Shown: piece after piece, positions 21,264 to 33,066 of the stretch
Layout: each line of letters opens with the position of its first letter
Numbering within the stretch: the first letter of the stretch is position 1
NCBI GenBank assembly: GCA_026874595.1
Contig: CM049320.1
Span: 45,268,714 to 45,332,713 of the forward strand
Reading direction: 5' to 3'
Length of the DNA stretch: 64,000 nucleotides
From: Sipunculus nudus
Taxonomy: Eukaryota; Annelida; Sipuncula; Golfingiida; Sipunculidae
Made by a program: the position numbers and the translations under genes
Notes under the pieces: model-generated
The model's database searches: none
The model's input: only the letters and a program-made list of their open reading frames with translations
What the model was told of the DNA's origin: nothing

Positions 21264-22588
21264 AACTAGGGGCCCATGGGTCTCGACGCTCAGCTGAATT
21301 TGATTGAAAGGCTATTAATGAGCTTTTTTAAAATGTGGTTCCGGTGACCTAACCAATGACCTTGTGAAAAAGTATTTGAGAAGCTACTGTCGTTGAACAT
21401 ACAGCAATTAGATTATCTTAACAATCTTTGAAAAATGGAATGTTGACCACGGACCAGAAACCCTCAGAATCTACAGATTTCTTCAACATAGGGAAGGTAA
21501 GCCATGTGTGAAAGAAGAAAGTTTGGAATAAAAATTTTGAGCAATATGCGCAAGATGGAAAGTTTGCCATGAAAAGCTTGGCTTAAAATGCAGCCAAAAA
21601 TCTTTTTCAACAAGTGGTTAATGTGACTTTGACCCCTCACCTACTGACCCAAAAAATCGTAAAATTCCATGCTTCAAGGTGGATCATACCATAAGTCGAG
21701 TTTGAAATCCATGTCAATCAAACCTACACTAGGTGTAATGCTTCAATGCTGGACATGTGAACCATGTATTTGAACAATGCAAGTACTAAACAATTTGAAC
21801 AAGAACACAAACATCACTGCTTAAATACTGGCATGGATGCACACAACACAAAAATGACTGATTATATCAATCTTATCTTCCCCAAACCAAATTGCATGAT
21901 ATATACATAATCTTTCCTCTTCATATCATTGTTGACGGTACGACGGACGAAGCCACACCATTGCACAAGCTCACAGGTTAGCTAAAAATATGTGGTGCCA
22001 CCTGTCTCCAAGAACTGAAGAAACTAAAAATAATCAATAAATGCATCACTAGATAACATCACATCTTAATACTGACATTGCTGAAAGGAGAATAAAAGTA
22101 CGGTAGCTACAACCTGTCTTCTGCAACTGAAGGAACTTGTTATGTTCCTAAATCATGCCTGGTTTTAGGTCACAAGGTGAAACCACTGCTGAGAAACTGG
22201 CATGATTGCTTTCATTTGAAGGTCCCAAAAATAGCAAAAAAATCATTAAAAAAAAACCCAGAAAAATGCAGGTGGCGCCACCAGTTTCCGGAACTGACAA
22301 GTTTAGTCTTGGTCAATATTCAAGGCAATCCATGTATTAATTATCAAAATATCAATTTTTTTTATTATTCTGGGGGGTTATTACAAGCCCCACAGTTGCG
22401 AGAATAAAGGTCGCACTGACCCTATTTCAGGTTTCCAAGGAGATTTTTTATTGAACTATCTGGATATTCACTCAGAATTTCTAGGTCCATGGGGTTACGA
22501 ATTGTGCCCTGCTAACGGACGACTGGACGGACGATGGACAAAGCGCCATTCCTCTACCTCAGTTTACCTTCAGTCAGCTGAGCTAAAA
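21264..22588 (+). mobile_element. Family A element with a nested short family B fragment
   Basis: The left end has GGGCCCATGGGTC then GACGCTCAGCTGA; the right end is TCAGCTGAGCTAAAA at 22574-22588. A short B-type piece (left-arm motifs from about 21725, right end CACAGGTTAGCTAAAAA at about 21984) sits inside. GGTGGCGCCACC is at 22271-22282. No coding capacity. Confidence 0.6.
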
Positions 22589-23267
22589 GTTGGTTGCATC
22601 TTCTACAACTAAAGTTCTTTATTGAACTGGAGGAAATGTTCACATCTAACTTATATGATACATATTAGGAGATAAATAATGTGTTTCAACCACTGTATCA
22701 TGGAAAAGGGCTTAAAACCCAAGTTTAGTAAGCAACATTTTATTGAATTTACACCTAGCTGCAGTGAAATACAATCTAGAGCTTATCAATGGAATTGTAT
22801 GTTGACTTAACGTCAAAAGAAATCCCAAGATTACTTTTATGTATTATCTGAATCGGTCCTGAATTAAAATTAAGACAAGTTTTAAAACAGCAAATAGTTT
22901 TAGTTATTAACCAATAAATTCCCACATTAATTACCAAATAAAATAAATATTCATAATTAATCAATCGGTCTCTTCACCCTCTTCAAGAATATTTATTTAA
23001 GAGGGTAATTTGAAGTAAATACGTTGAATTTTAAGTCTGGGACATTTTAGTGACCCTACCCCTTTATCTGTGACAGTAACGATGTCTCTTCCTGTGCCTA
23101 AACATGCTAAGATGCAATTTATCAAAAACGCCCTCATTTTGACACTGGCATCTGGCAGATTCTTAAACTAGAGAACCAAATGAACATTTTCACACCAGTT
23201 ATCCTTTGATGCAACAATCTCCCTGAATATGGCCCTTTTCAAAGGTCTCCTAGAGGGTAGCAGGACT
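22589..23267. other. AT-rich single-copy-looking stretch
   Basis: No supported gene or repeat signature. It is the flank between the family A element and the triplicated region. Confidence 0.5.
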
Positions 23268-23957
23268 GTTCTCCAGAGTTGTAGTTCGACGTAGCCAGAA
23301 TGTGCTTCAAGCATGGTGCCATGTGAAGGTCAAGTAAACCTATTCCACGTGCGTTTGTTAATTGATAGGAAGATTTCACCCAGATCCCAGACTTTGCCCT
23401 GATTTGATTGGCTGGTACACATGTGAAATTATGAACTGAATTTTATCAGGAACTCAGATCTATTAATACATGTTGTTTTTATTTTCTCCTGAAAATTTGG
23501 GACTGACAGTGGCAGAAAAACTGTGCTTTTACTGAAATTTAAAATTTAATGTCACAAGGGGTTTTCCAGTGGCTGCCGTCAGTGCAGAGTTGACAGTGTT
23601 CATGCCTGTGCTGATAGCTCCTAAACAAATCACACAACCTCTGTGTTTTTGTGTAAAAATAAATAGGAAAAATGTTTTTCTGCCAGGAAATGGTCTCATT
23701 TTATATATAATCTATATTAATTAATTATCTGGGGGTCAAAGTGTTACATGTTAATATAATGGGACCTGGAATAGGTTTGCCTAACCTGTGGTGTACTGCT
23801 AACATCGGTGTCAGATCGGGGGGGGGGGGGGGGGGGGGGGGTCTCCCAGTGGTATGTCTGGTTCACGCTAATTGCTAATTAATGGTGACTGGACCACTTG
23901 AAATCATGATCAAAGTTAATTCTGAGCCGTCCTGTGGCAGTATAGAATAGGTTGTAT

Positions 23958-24016
<59 letters not shown>

Positions 24017-24489
24017 AAATATGAATATATTATATATGAATATTGAATCATTGTTATCATCCACAGATATATATGTGTGTGTGTGTTTGTTTGTTTCAGC
24101 TTGTTAAATTTGTAACAAATCCGAAATAATTAAAGCCAGTCTGTACTGGCCGTTCTAAGATCGATCCATTACAGGCCTTGTCTTGATCCTCCTATTTTTA
24201 GCTAACCTGTGAGCTTATGCGATGGTTAAGCGTCGTCCGTCGTCTGTTGGTTAAGCCATACTATCTCGAAAAAGGAGTTCTCCGGAGTTGCAGTTCGACG
24301 TAGCCAGAATGTGCTCCAAGCATGGTACCATGTGCTGGTCTGATAACATCGGTGTCAGATTGAAAAGGGGGGGGGGTCCAAGTGGTATGTCTGGTTCACG
24401 CTAATTGCTAATTAATGGTGACTGGACCACTTGAAATCATGATCAAAGTTAATTCTGAGCCGTCCTGTGGCAGTATAGAATAGTGTGTA

Positions 24490-24544
<55 letters not shown>

Positions 24545-25021
24545 TATGAATATATTATATATGAATATTGAATCATCGTTATCATCCACAGATATATATG
24601 TGTGTGTTTGTTTGTTTCAGCTAGTTAAATTTGTAACAAATCCGAAATAATTAAAGCCAGTCTATACTGGCCGTTCTAAGATCGATCCATTACAGGCCTT
24701 GTCTTGATCCTATTTTTAGCGCCTGTGAGCTTATGCGATGGTTTAGCGTTGTCCGTCGTCTGTGCGTTAAGCCATACTATCTCGAAAAAGGAGTTCTCCG
24801 GAGTTGCAGTTCGACGTAGCCAGAATGTGCTCCAAGCATGGTACCATGTGCTGGTCTGAAAACATCGGTGTCAGATTGAAAAGGGGGGGGGGGGGGGGGG
24901 GTGGTGGTGTCCAAGATGTGTCTGGTTCACGCTAATTGCTAATTAATGGTGACTGGACCACTTGAAATCATGATCAAAGTTAATTCTGAGCCGTCTTGTG
25001 GCAGTACAGAATAGTTTGTAT

Positions 25022-25059
<38 letters not shown>

Positions 25060-25320
25060 TATATATATATTATATATGAATACTGCATCATCGTTATCAT
25101 CCACAGATATATGTGTGTGTGTGTTTGTTTGTTTCAGCTAGTTTAATTCGTAACAAATCCGTAATAATTAAAGCCAGTCTATACTGGCCGTTCTAAGACC
25201 GATCCATTACAGGCCTTGTTTTTGATCCTCCTATTTTTAGCGAACATCTGAGCTTATGCGATGGTTTAGCGTCGTCCGTCTTCTGTACGTTAAGCCATAC
25301 TATCTCGAAAAAGGCAGGAG
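23268..25320 (+). repeat. Triplicated ~0.52-0.54-kb unit with G-runs and AT microsatellites
   Basis: Three units (about 23803-24345, 24346-24862 and 24863-25320) share TCGGTGTCAGAT, a G-run (24, 10 and 19 G), TCACGCTAATTGCTAATTAA, an (AT)n block, a TGTGTTTGTTTGTTTCAGCT tract and TTTTTAGC...CTGTGAGCTTATGCGATGG, the reversed right end of family B. A fourth partial match starts at 23268 (GTTCGACGTAGCCAGAATG). The tandem duplication thus copied a family B end together with unique flank. Confidence 0.85.
23961..24010. repeat. (AT)n microsatellite
   Basis: Uninterrupted AT dinucleotides. Counterparts of different length lie at about 24496-24540 and 25024-25054 in the sister units. Confidence 0.95.
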
Positions 25321-26530
25321 CTAGCATCAATCACCAATTTTTATGAAAAAATCAGTCATCTGAAAAACTCTATCAGATTTTGTTTATTTTTTGGTTATCT
25401 GCATTTACTTACATTTTATAGGACAACAGCTGAAAAACCTTTAAAAATCTTCTTCTCCGAAACCATCCAGCCAAATTGTCCAATATCTCAGAAACGGCTG
25501 GAAGTTTGATGTATTGGCCTGATATTTTGACCTGTCTATGTGTTTTTGATGGGTTTCTCGTTCACAAGATGGGTGTCGCCACCTACAATGACTTTTGCAC
25601 AGTGTATGCACCTGCTTATTTCTAGGGAGGAATTTGATACATCAGCCTGAAATTGGAGATATTTATACATATCGGATAGCTTTATCGTGTACAAGACTGG
25701 TAGCGTCTCCTACAATAATTTTTGTACAGTGCTTATTTCGCATGAGGGTTTTGATATATCGGTCTGATTTTGGGCATATGTATATATTGGGCATATCTCT
25801 TCATTGTATACAAGACTGGTGGTGCCAACTACTATCATTTTTGTGTTGTGTGCACCCATGCCAGAGTTTCAGCGGTGATGTTTGCTTTATTGCTTGCCGG
25901 AAATCTTCGATTTCGGCAAGTTGGTTGGTCAGTTGCGTATGTCTGTTTGTTGGTTTGTTTGCTTGATTGTCTGTGGACTCTCTACAGGCCACAATTTTGC
26001 AGGAATTGCTTTCAAACTCACACAGCTAGTCAAAAATCAAAATCCCCGGAAGCCTTTTGTTTTTGGGAAAAATAGGTCAAAGGTCAAGGTCAAGGTCATC
26101 AAAAGTATACAAAACGGTTTTTTCTTCATATCTTTGTTACTATTAGTGGTATCTTCTTCAAACATAGCTCAAAACGTCATTCCCAGGCCTTTCTTCTGGT
26201 GTGTAGCTCTTTCAAATTGGCCGTAACCATGGTTACGCATTTTGGGGAAAAAGTCATGATATTCTGAAATAAGGGGTCTTATTTTGCTAACTTTGTCAGT
26301 TTCAAAGCTAGACAGGTCTAGTTTTTTGCATCAGGTGGCATTTAGTAAGTACTGCTAGATTTTATCAAAAGTCTCGCGATATCTCGTATAATATCTCTTC
26401 CAACGAGATATTTCGAGATTTCAGTAATCTTGCCCTGGATGTCACAGTTTTGCAGGAATCTTTTTGAAACTGACATATCGTAAGTCCGACACTATTATCT
26501 CGAAATTGTTTTTCCATTTTTTGAATGCAG

Positions 26531-26545
26531 CCGCTAGGTGGCGCT
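26531..26545 (+). promoter_or_regulatory. CTCF-consensus-like site 1 of 3
   Basis: CCGCTAGGTGGCGCT fits the CTCF core CCASYAGRKGGCRSY except for position 3. This is motif resemblance only. Confidence 0.35.
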
Positions 26546-26861
26546 GTATGCAAACCTCCACAACATATCATGTTTTGGCGATATCTCCAAAACTGTGAGC
26601 CTCAATTAAATAAACTATAGCTTATTTTCTTCCTCTGAGTCTTTTCTAAATCCTGGTGGAGTTATTTCGACTCAATCTTGAGTCACTTTGTCAGTGTGTC
26701 CGTCTGTTTCTCAGTTGTCCTCAAAATCGCCTACTTACCGGTTCTGGCGTCTCACATATAGCATTCTACAGGCCACAGTTTTGAAAGAATCCTTTTAAAA
26801 CTATTACATCTTATGTCTTACACTAATATCTCGAAACAGATTTTTCATTTTCCAGAATTGG

Positions 26862-26876
26862 CCGCTAGGGGGCGGT
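26862..26876 (+). promoter_or_regulatory. CTCF-consensus-like site 2 of 3
   Basis: CCGCTAGGGGGCGGT, in the same position of the next 331-bp unit. Confidence 0.35.
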
Positions 26877-27193
26877 GCACTCAAACTTGCATAACATATC
26901 TTTTTTTGGCCATATCTCCAAAACTACAAACCTCATTTACATAAACTATAGCTTATTTTCTTCCTCTGGGTCTTTCAAAAAAACCTGGTGTATTCATTTG
27001 GTCTCAATCTTGAGTCACTTTGTCTGTGTGTCCGTCTGTTTCTCAGCTGTCCTCAAATTTGCTTGCTTGCCAGTTCTTGCGTCTCACATATAGCATTCTA
27101 CAGGCCACAGTTTTGAAAGAATCCTTTTAAAACTATTACATCTTATGTCTTACACTAATATCTGGAAACGGATTTTTCATTTTCCAGAATTGG

Positions 27194-27208
27194 CCGCCAG
27201 GGGGCGGT
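27194..27208 (+). promoter_or_regulatory. CTCF-consensus-like site 3 of 3
   Basis: CCGCCAGGGGGCGGT, the closest of the three to the vertebrate/fly CTCF core. Confidence 0.35.
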
Positions 27209-28060
27209 GCACTCAAATTTGCACAACATATCATTTTTTGGCCATTACATAAACTATAGCTTATTATCTTCCTCTGAGGTTTCTTCATAACATGATTAAG
27301 TCATCTAATCTCAATCTTGGGTCAGTTTGTCAGTATGTTTGTCTGTTTGTCAGTTGTCCTCAATTTCGACTGCTTTCTGGTTCTTGCGTCTCACATGTAG
27401 CATTCTACTTGCCATAATTTTGCAGGAATCGTTTTGTAAATAACACTTGTCATATATCCTGATGATATCTGGAAGTCCTATGTTTATTATTCAATAAGTC
27501 AAAGGTCAAGGTCAAGGTGATCAAAATATATCAAAATCTTATTTTCTTTAGAACTTTGTTAATATTGGTTCTTTCTTCACAAAATATGGATTATGTTCTT
27601 TCACTTTGACACTGCTCGTTCATCTGACTAACTTTACATCATTTCCGGCAAGCGCGTGACCTCAGGTCATCTAGTTTGTTTCTTGTTCAAAATGTTCAGT
27701 ACTTGCTTTGTTCATATACATGTTACACATGTACTTGAAAAGAAATGGTCCAGCATTGAAGCATTACACCTGGTGTATATCCAATTGCACAGGTTTGCAT
27801 TAGGTCTGTAGGCCTTGTTATTATACTTGATGGATATTAATTTACATAATGTTCACAATAGATGATATTTCTGTGTTCCAACATACATTCCTCCTACAGC
27901 AATATGTTAGCTCCACCATATTAAGTCCAACCTTTGCAATGTCCCACAGGCCAGCTGCTCCTATCTCTCTTCTGTGTGTCTGACCAGTTAATATACCCAC
28001 CCTATAATAACTTCTAAGTCAGTTTGTCAGTATGAATATTGGTTTCATGTTGAGTTAATT

Positions 28061-28088
28061 GTATCCCCAAATGAATTCAGGGGGATAC
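28061..28088 (-). repeat. Hairpin end of a third repeat family (C), reverse orientation
   Basis: GTATCCCC and GGGGATAC form an 8-bp stem. Similar ends followed by ACAATTA or TCAATTA occur forward at 43159-43185 and 62565-62589, each next to a GGCGGYGGG-type stretch. Confidence 0.6.
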
Positions 28089-28189
28089 TATGGTTATAGC
28101 ACAGTCCCGCCACTGCCACAGAAAAATATCTCGTGAACGACAGAAATTTGTTTACAGATCTTTATCAAACTTTACATGTTCGTACCCTT

Positions 28190-28590
28190 ACCGAAAATTT
28201 TTATAAGTACCATATATGTGAACGTTATATGGGACATATAAGGCACATATAAGGCACATATATGTGCCATATATGTCCCTTATATCCAACCCTATAACTC
28301 CCATATATGTCACATATATGTCTGGTATATGGATTTTATATGCAAATTAGGTAGGAGCCTTATATGTCACATATATGGGCCTTATATGTCACTTATAAGG
28401 CTTCCACATATAGGTCCCCTATAACTCCCATATATGTCCCATATATGTGCCTTATAACTCCCATATATGTCCCATATATGTGCCTTATAACTCCCATATA
28501 TGTCACATATATGGGACATATATGGGACCTATAAGTGCCATATATGTCCCTTATAAGTGACATATAACTCACATATAAGTCCAGTGTATG
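28190..28590. repeat. CATATATG-rich palindromic minisatellite, left copy
   Basis: Irregular 10-35 bp units built from ACATATATGTGCC, CTTATAAG and GGGACATATA. They include the perfect palindrome GGCACATATATGTGCC near 28253. The array starts next to ACCCTTACCGAAAATTTTTA, which recurs inverted at the outer edge of the right copy near 32270. Confidence 0.85.
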
Positions 28591-28829
28591 CACCTTCAGT
28601 GCTGTTTGTCAAAAGCTCAATTATTTTCTGTTGTATGTTCTGTTTAGAAAAGTGTTTACTCTTTTCTTTATTTCATAGAAATAAAGGTTTGTGTGTGTGT
28701 GTTTGTGTGGTGAGCTTCTTGCACTGTGCAGTTCCTTGAAATCAAAGCTCGCCTGCAGTCACACTGGGGGTCATCAACTTCATACAGTCATATGGATGCA
28801 AACACATGAAACAAAAAAGTATGAAAACA

Positions 28830-29011
28830 CAGTATCCAAAATTAATGTTTATTTACACAATTTTAAACTGAAAATAATATTTTTCATAAGATTTTTAACA
28901 CTCCCTGGTTCAGTCAGATTAGAGAGTCTTGTCATTTTAGAGAATGAAGGCTGGAAGGAAATATACACCCTTGCCACACTCTAAATCCTTTTCCTTCTAT
29001 TCCTGTTTGAC
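28830..29011 (-). other. Possible last (3' UTR) exon of an unknown minus-strand gene
   Basis: The acceptor TTTTTACAG| is at 29020-29012, and a poly(A) signal AATAAA lies on the minus strand at 28853-28848. Together with the two candidate exons to the right it would make a gene end. Splicing is inferred, not shown. Confidence 0.25.
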
Positions 29012-29609
29012 CTGTAAAAACAAATGTTACCAGTCTTAGAATACACATATAGTCATTATTGCTCACAGTAATTATTTAATTAAATAAGCTTAAAGATAAT
29101 CTTTTCACATTGATGCTTAGTATTGCTTTTCTTAACATTAACATTAGTTTACCTTATCTGGACGCAACCCACAAGTCAAAAAAGAAAAGACTTTTATATC
29201 ACTGAAAGTACATCTGCTCTCTATCTAGGGGTTGTAAATGTTCTGAAAATATGCCTGTTAAACATTTAGGATTATAAGTAAATACAGTTGGACTTCTCAA
29301 TTACTAACACAGGAAGAGTTTTCCAGTTTATATGCAGAATATATACAAACAATACAGATTATCAAATATACTGGTCACAGGACAGATACTGTGGCCTAAA
29401 GATGCTCGTAGATTCAGAAAGTAGGTTACTCAGTTGAAACAATTTTAACATGTAAGCAAGCATAATACATGAATGTTAACCACCAAATTTTTACTTCAAA
29501 TATTGTATGCTCCAGCTATTTGATAAAAAAAAAAACTTACAAATCATAACATTGCCCATATGCTAAAAGATTAAAATGTTACTTTATATAATAAACTGAA
29601 TATGCTTAC

Positions 29610-29682
29610 CAGACAGTTCTTGCAAGGGCTGGAGATATCTAGGCTATTCTTATACTTTCACCACCATTTCTTCATACTGGTT
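29610..29682 (-). other. Candidate exon carrying a stop codon, then UTR
   Basis: A 73-nt segment on the minus strand between a strong acceptor (TTTACTTTTCTTAG|) and donor (CTG|GTAAGC). Joined in phase to the exon at 31037-31176 it would add three codons and then TGA (29674-29672), ending the protein. Confidence 0.25.
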
Positions 29683-31036
29683 CTAAGAAAAGTAAAGAAA
29701 CCAAATCATAGAAACAAAGGTTGTTGGAAATAAATTATTAAGAACATGGAGTCTTGTATATTTTGACATTTAAGTAGACAAATGGACTAAAAAAGGGCCT
29801 CACATCAAATCAAAGAACTAAAACAGTACATCAATGATATATTGGTTGTCAGTAATGTTAAAAATGACATCTTGACCTTTAATGGTGAAATGGCACTAAG
29901 AAATCATTCAAGGTGGACCAAAAATATCCACTTTTGATTGACCTGTAAATTGAACCGGATTTGATTTCTCTTTGGGAATCAAAAGAGTACCTAATGAAAT
30001 CATCTTTTGTGAAACAAAGTGTAGTGTCCGATGAAACCTTAAATGAAAAATAGTCAAGGAACAAAGTTCAATAAACATATGCTCATATAATTAAACCTAT
30101 GCATGAGTGTCCTTGACCTTATGATGTCACATTCTGATTAAATTCATACAAATGAATGACTTCATGGATTGTTGTGAAACATATTGTGTTTATGGGACAG
30201 GGTCAATGTTTAATTCAGTGGTGGTTATGACACACACAAAATTACAAAAATAAAGCTTAATTTTATGGGCATTTGTGTGATTGACTCCTAAGTAAAAATT
30301 ACATGACTAGTTGAAATGTTTGGACAAGGTACAGCAAACCTCTCTTTAATCACAATCACATTAATTGTTATTGGTGGGCCTTATTCTTGCCTAAAACATG
30401 TGAAAACTGCCAATTTATACTGATCGAACTAATGCCTTCTGAAGAAACGGACTTGGTGGATTCTCTGTTTACATCTCAATTGACCTTGTTTTGGGCCAAA
30501 TATCAGCCACAAATAATGATTCATGCGGCTATGCTTCAATTTGATCCAAAAATGGTTGTGTTTCAAAGCATCCATCAAAATTGATACAGATTGTATAACA
30601 CCAGCAATGAGCAATAGTGTTTAAAAAATGTTTACTTTTTTTTAGAAAAAGAAAAACTTTTGAGCATGTGAAATGAACCATTCTTAACCACTTTATGACT
30701 CTTGAGCACTCTAGCACATAAGCTTTATGTGATCATGTCACAGGGACATTCAGAAATTACATCAACATGTACACCCAACTACAAATAGCATCACTAAAAA
30801 GGGCATGTTCTTAGCTTTATGTTGATGTATAGAACATGCACATTGTCACTAAATAGAGGCAACAGCTTTAGCTTTTGACAGGAGCTGGTATTTTGTAAAT
30901 ATGGACCACCTAATAGAGAATGAAACACATAATTGTGTATTTTCAGGGCAAAACAATTAAGATGAGTGAAAGTCATCTTTATACTATCACTGATTTAAAC
31001 ATGCAAAAAGAACTGAAATAATGCAAGAGTACTCAC

Positions 31037-31176
31037 CAATGAGACATTTTTCAGCTATAAATTCCCCTTCTGGTTGACAAACCCAGCTTGTTCCAAATAT
31101 GATCCCAACGGTAACCGGATGTTGTAATTCACACAGGAATGCAATCTCTTTGTCCGGGGGAACACAGCAAGTACAG
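31037..31176 (-). CDS. Candidate coding exon of an unrecognised gene
   Basis: 140 nt on the minus strand between GGCTCAG| (31178-31177) and a consensus donor ATTG|GTGAGTACT (31036 on). One frame is open throughout: PPDKEIAFLCELQHPVTVGI, then IFGTSWVCQP, then EGEFIAEKCLI. A TTACTGATAA branch-like sequence and a C19 pyrimidine run lie upstream. The composition looks like a real protein exon in the otherwise non-repetitive 28.6-31.2 kb, but I cannot name the family. Confidence 0.4.
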
Positions 31177-31221
31177 CTGAGCCAGCCAGCTATAGACCTT
31201 GGCCTTATCAGTAACAGTCAT

Positions 31222-31240
31222 GGGGGGGGGGGGGGGGGGG
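31222..31240 (+). repeat. G19 homopolymer
   Basis: 19 consecutive G followed by AGGGG. It lies just upstream of the candidate exon on the opposite strand, where it forms a C tract. Confidence 0.95.
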
Positions 31241-31934
31241 AGGGGTGTTACATATATCTGTGAATACAGTATTACTACTCATTACTGAGCCTAAAGAATT
31301 CTGGTTATTGTCACTATAAGGATGCAGACATTTGCTTTGATAAATATTGTTGATTTTGTATGGCAATATTTTACAGCTTGAAGGCAGGTGTGTTTTAGCT
31401 GTTGGAACTATATAATTATAAATCCAATGAAATATTAGGATAATGTTTAGGGTTTACCATAATTGGTCAGTAGCATACCACATCAATACCCAATTTAATA
31501 TTCTGTATTTATGAAGTAGTTATCAGTGGTAACGGGATTCTGAAGTACTTGTATATAAACTACAGAATCCAAAAGAAATAATGTTTCTTATAATATATAA
31601 ATGCCACAAAATATAAACAATATGTATTTTTATATTGTGTTTTGATTAAATTATCTTTTTCTGCATACTTTTTCTGAATACTAGTGTTAAATGTTTACAT
31701 CACTTAAGGAATAAATCAGATAAAAAAGTAGCAGAATATAATTCCTAATTATTAGTATCTTTTTTCAATATACTTAAAATTCTGAGGAAGCTGGTTATTT
31801 TGACTCCCATATTACCATACTTCTTCATTATTTATTCAATTTACTTCATTTTGTTTGAAAAACATAAAGAGTTGGGACTTAGAAGTTTCTGCAGCATTTT
31901 TGTTCCCTTCGAAAATTTCTAAGTCCTATCCTGT

Positions 31935-32275
31935 AGCACAATAAGCCTCAAAGTATATAAACATATAACTGACATATAACTGACATATACAGAGCTCCTT
32001 CATGTGCATGCTACCTAACATCTCCCATACAAGTCACATATAACTGAAATATAGAGAATAGCTTTAAGTGTGACTCCCTTATAGCTGACATATAACAAAC
32101 ATACAACTCCCTTATAACTCACATATAACTATGCCTGGCTAAACATATAGCTGCAATATAAATATAACTCACATACACAGCACTTATATGGGAAATATAA
32201 GGGACATATAAGGCCCTTATATGGCACATATAAGGCACATATATGTGAGTACTTTTCATTTTTGGTAAGGGTAGG
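31935..32275. repeat. CATATA-rich minisatellite, right copy (inverted to 28190-28590)
   Basis: Units of CATATAACTGA, CATATAAGG and GGGACATATAAGG. The outer edge TTTTTGGTAAGGGTA at 32261 is the inverse of ACCCTTACCGAAAA at 28186. The two arrays face each other across about 3.3 kb. Confidence 0.75.
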
Positions 32276-32355
32276 TGTGGGTGAGAGGACATTGTCTATT
32301 TAAAATGAAGTCATGACCTTTACCAGAAGAGTGATCTTGACCAGAAATAGGTCTA

Positions 32356-32580
32356 CTTTTCAGTGAACCTGTGAACTTTTGCCATGGCGCAGCGTCTTCC
32401 GTCGCTGCCGTCCGCACATTAACCCATGCTATTTCAGAAACTGTCGGAGCTAGCAGCCCGAAATTGCATGTAAGAAACAGTAACATGTCAAACTTCATCA
32501 GATTGTGCTTATTTTTTTTTTGTATCTGCATTAACTTCGATTTTATATCTTTAAAAGTCTTCTTTTCCTTAGATATTCTT
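32356..32580 (-). repeat. Family B right-end fragment, reversed
   Basis: GTGAACCTGTGAACTTTTGCCATGGCG then CGTCTTCCGTCGC, ACCCATGCTATTTCAG and the TTATTTTTTTTTTGTATCTGC stretch follow the right arm of B (compare 49020-49170 inverted). Its other end is lost. Confidence 0.6.
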
Positions 32581-32603
32581 AGATATCCTTAGATATAGGT
32601 AGG

Positions 32604-32757
32604 TTTTACTGTTTATACATTGATTTTGCAAAAGCATTTGATTGTTTACAACATAATTTATTGTGGCATGTTTTATAAAAACAAGGTATAAATGGTAAAA
32701 TATTACATGTTATAAAATCAATGTATCAATGTAAGATACATTTTATATTAAAAATTT
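32604..32757 (+). pseudogene. Fragment of a LINE reverse transcriptase
   Basis: About 50 codons with one stop read YCLYIDFAKAFDCLQHNLL and then GINGKILHVIKSMY. This is the motif A region (IDFxKAFD) of a non-LTR retrotransposon RT. Both ends are missing. Confidence 0.65.
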
Positions 32758-32873
32758 TTTTTGGAAATTACTGAATCTTACTTATCCACAAATAAGATGA
32801 TCAACTATAACCCTCAAATTCGTTGGGAAATGTGCAAAGCTGACATAAAGGCTGTTAGAATAAGAATGAATCA

Positions 32874-33066
32874 AATACAGAAAATTACAACATTCATCTA
32901 GTTTAAGCACCATCTGGGGGGGGGGGGGGGTGCAGGGCAAAGGGAAGCCTGCCAGTAGTGGCCAAGCTGAGCCAAGGCAAGCTGCCTGAAGTGGGTTACA
33001 TAACACAGGTGAAGGCTGTACTAGGTGGGTTTGATGTAAACAACACTTGACATGGTGTATGAAAAC
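32874..33066 (+). repeat. Repeat with G15 run; inverted copy at 35158-35353
   Basis: Contains AAGCCTGCCAGTAGTGGCC, GGCAAGCTGCCTGAAGTGG and CAACACTTGACATGGTGTAT, all found inverted at 35158-35353, where the run is C21. Confidence 0.8.

Larger units (their letters stand above)
26360..27450 (-). repeat. Three tandem 331-bp units
   Basis: The units share CAGTTTTG...AGGAATC, ATTATCTCGAAA, the CCGCTAGGTGGCGCT-type core, ACATATC, TCCAAAACT, ATAAACTATAGCTTATT and CTCAATCTTGAGTCACTTTG. Cores fall at 26531, 26862 and 27194, i.e. 331 and 332 bp apart. Confidence 0.8.
25234..27819 (-). mobile_element. Family B element, complete by its termini
   Basis: The reversed right end TTTTTAGCGAAC...GAGCTTATGCGATGG is at 25234. 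The reversed left end GCACAGGTTTGCATTAGG, then TCTGTAGGCCTTGTT, ends at 27819. The interior holds GTGGCGCCAC-type units (25560-25860), AGGTCA-type half-sites (26078-26100) and three 331-bp tandem units (about 26360-27450). No transposase-like frame. The TIR on the 25234 side reads GCGAACATCTGAGC, slightly decayed. Confidence 0.6.

Noticed and set aside
25595-26226. Overlapping plus-strand frames of over 100 codons
   Set aside because: They lie in family B interior units; equivalent frames in sister copies are broken, so no coding constraint is evident.
28393-28593. Tyr/Ile-rich repetitive peptide
   Set aside because: It is a translation of the CATATATG minisatellite, not a gene.
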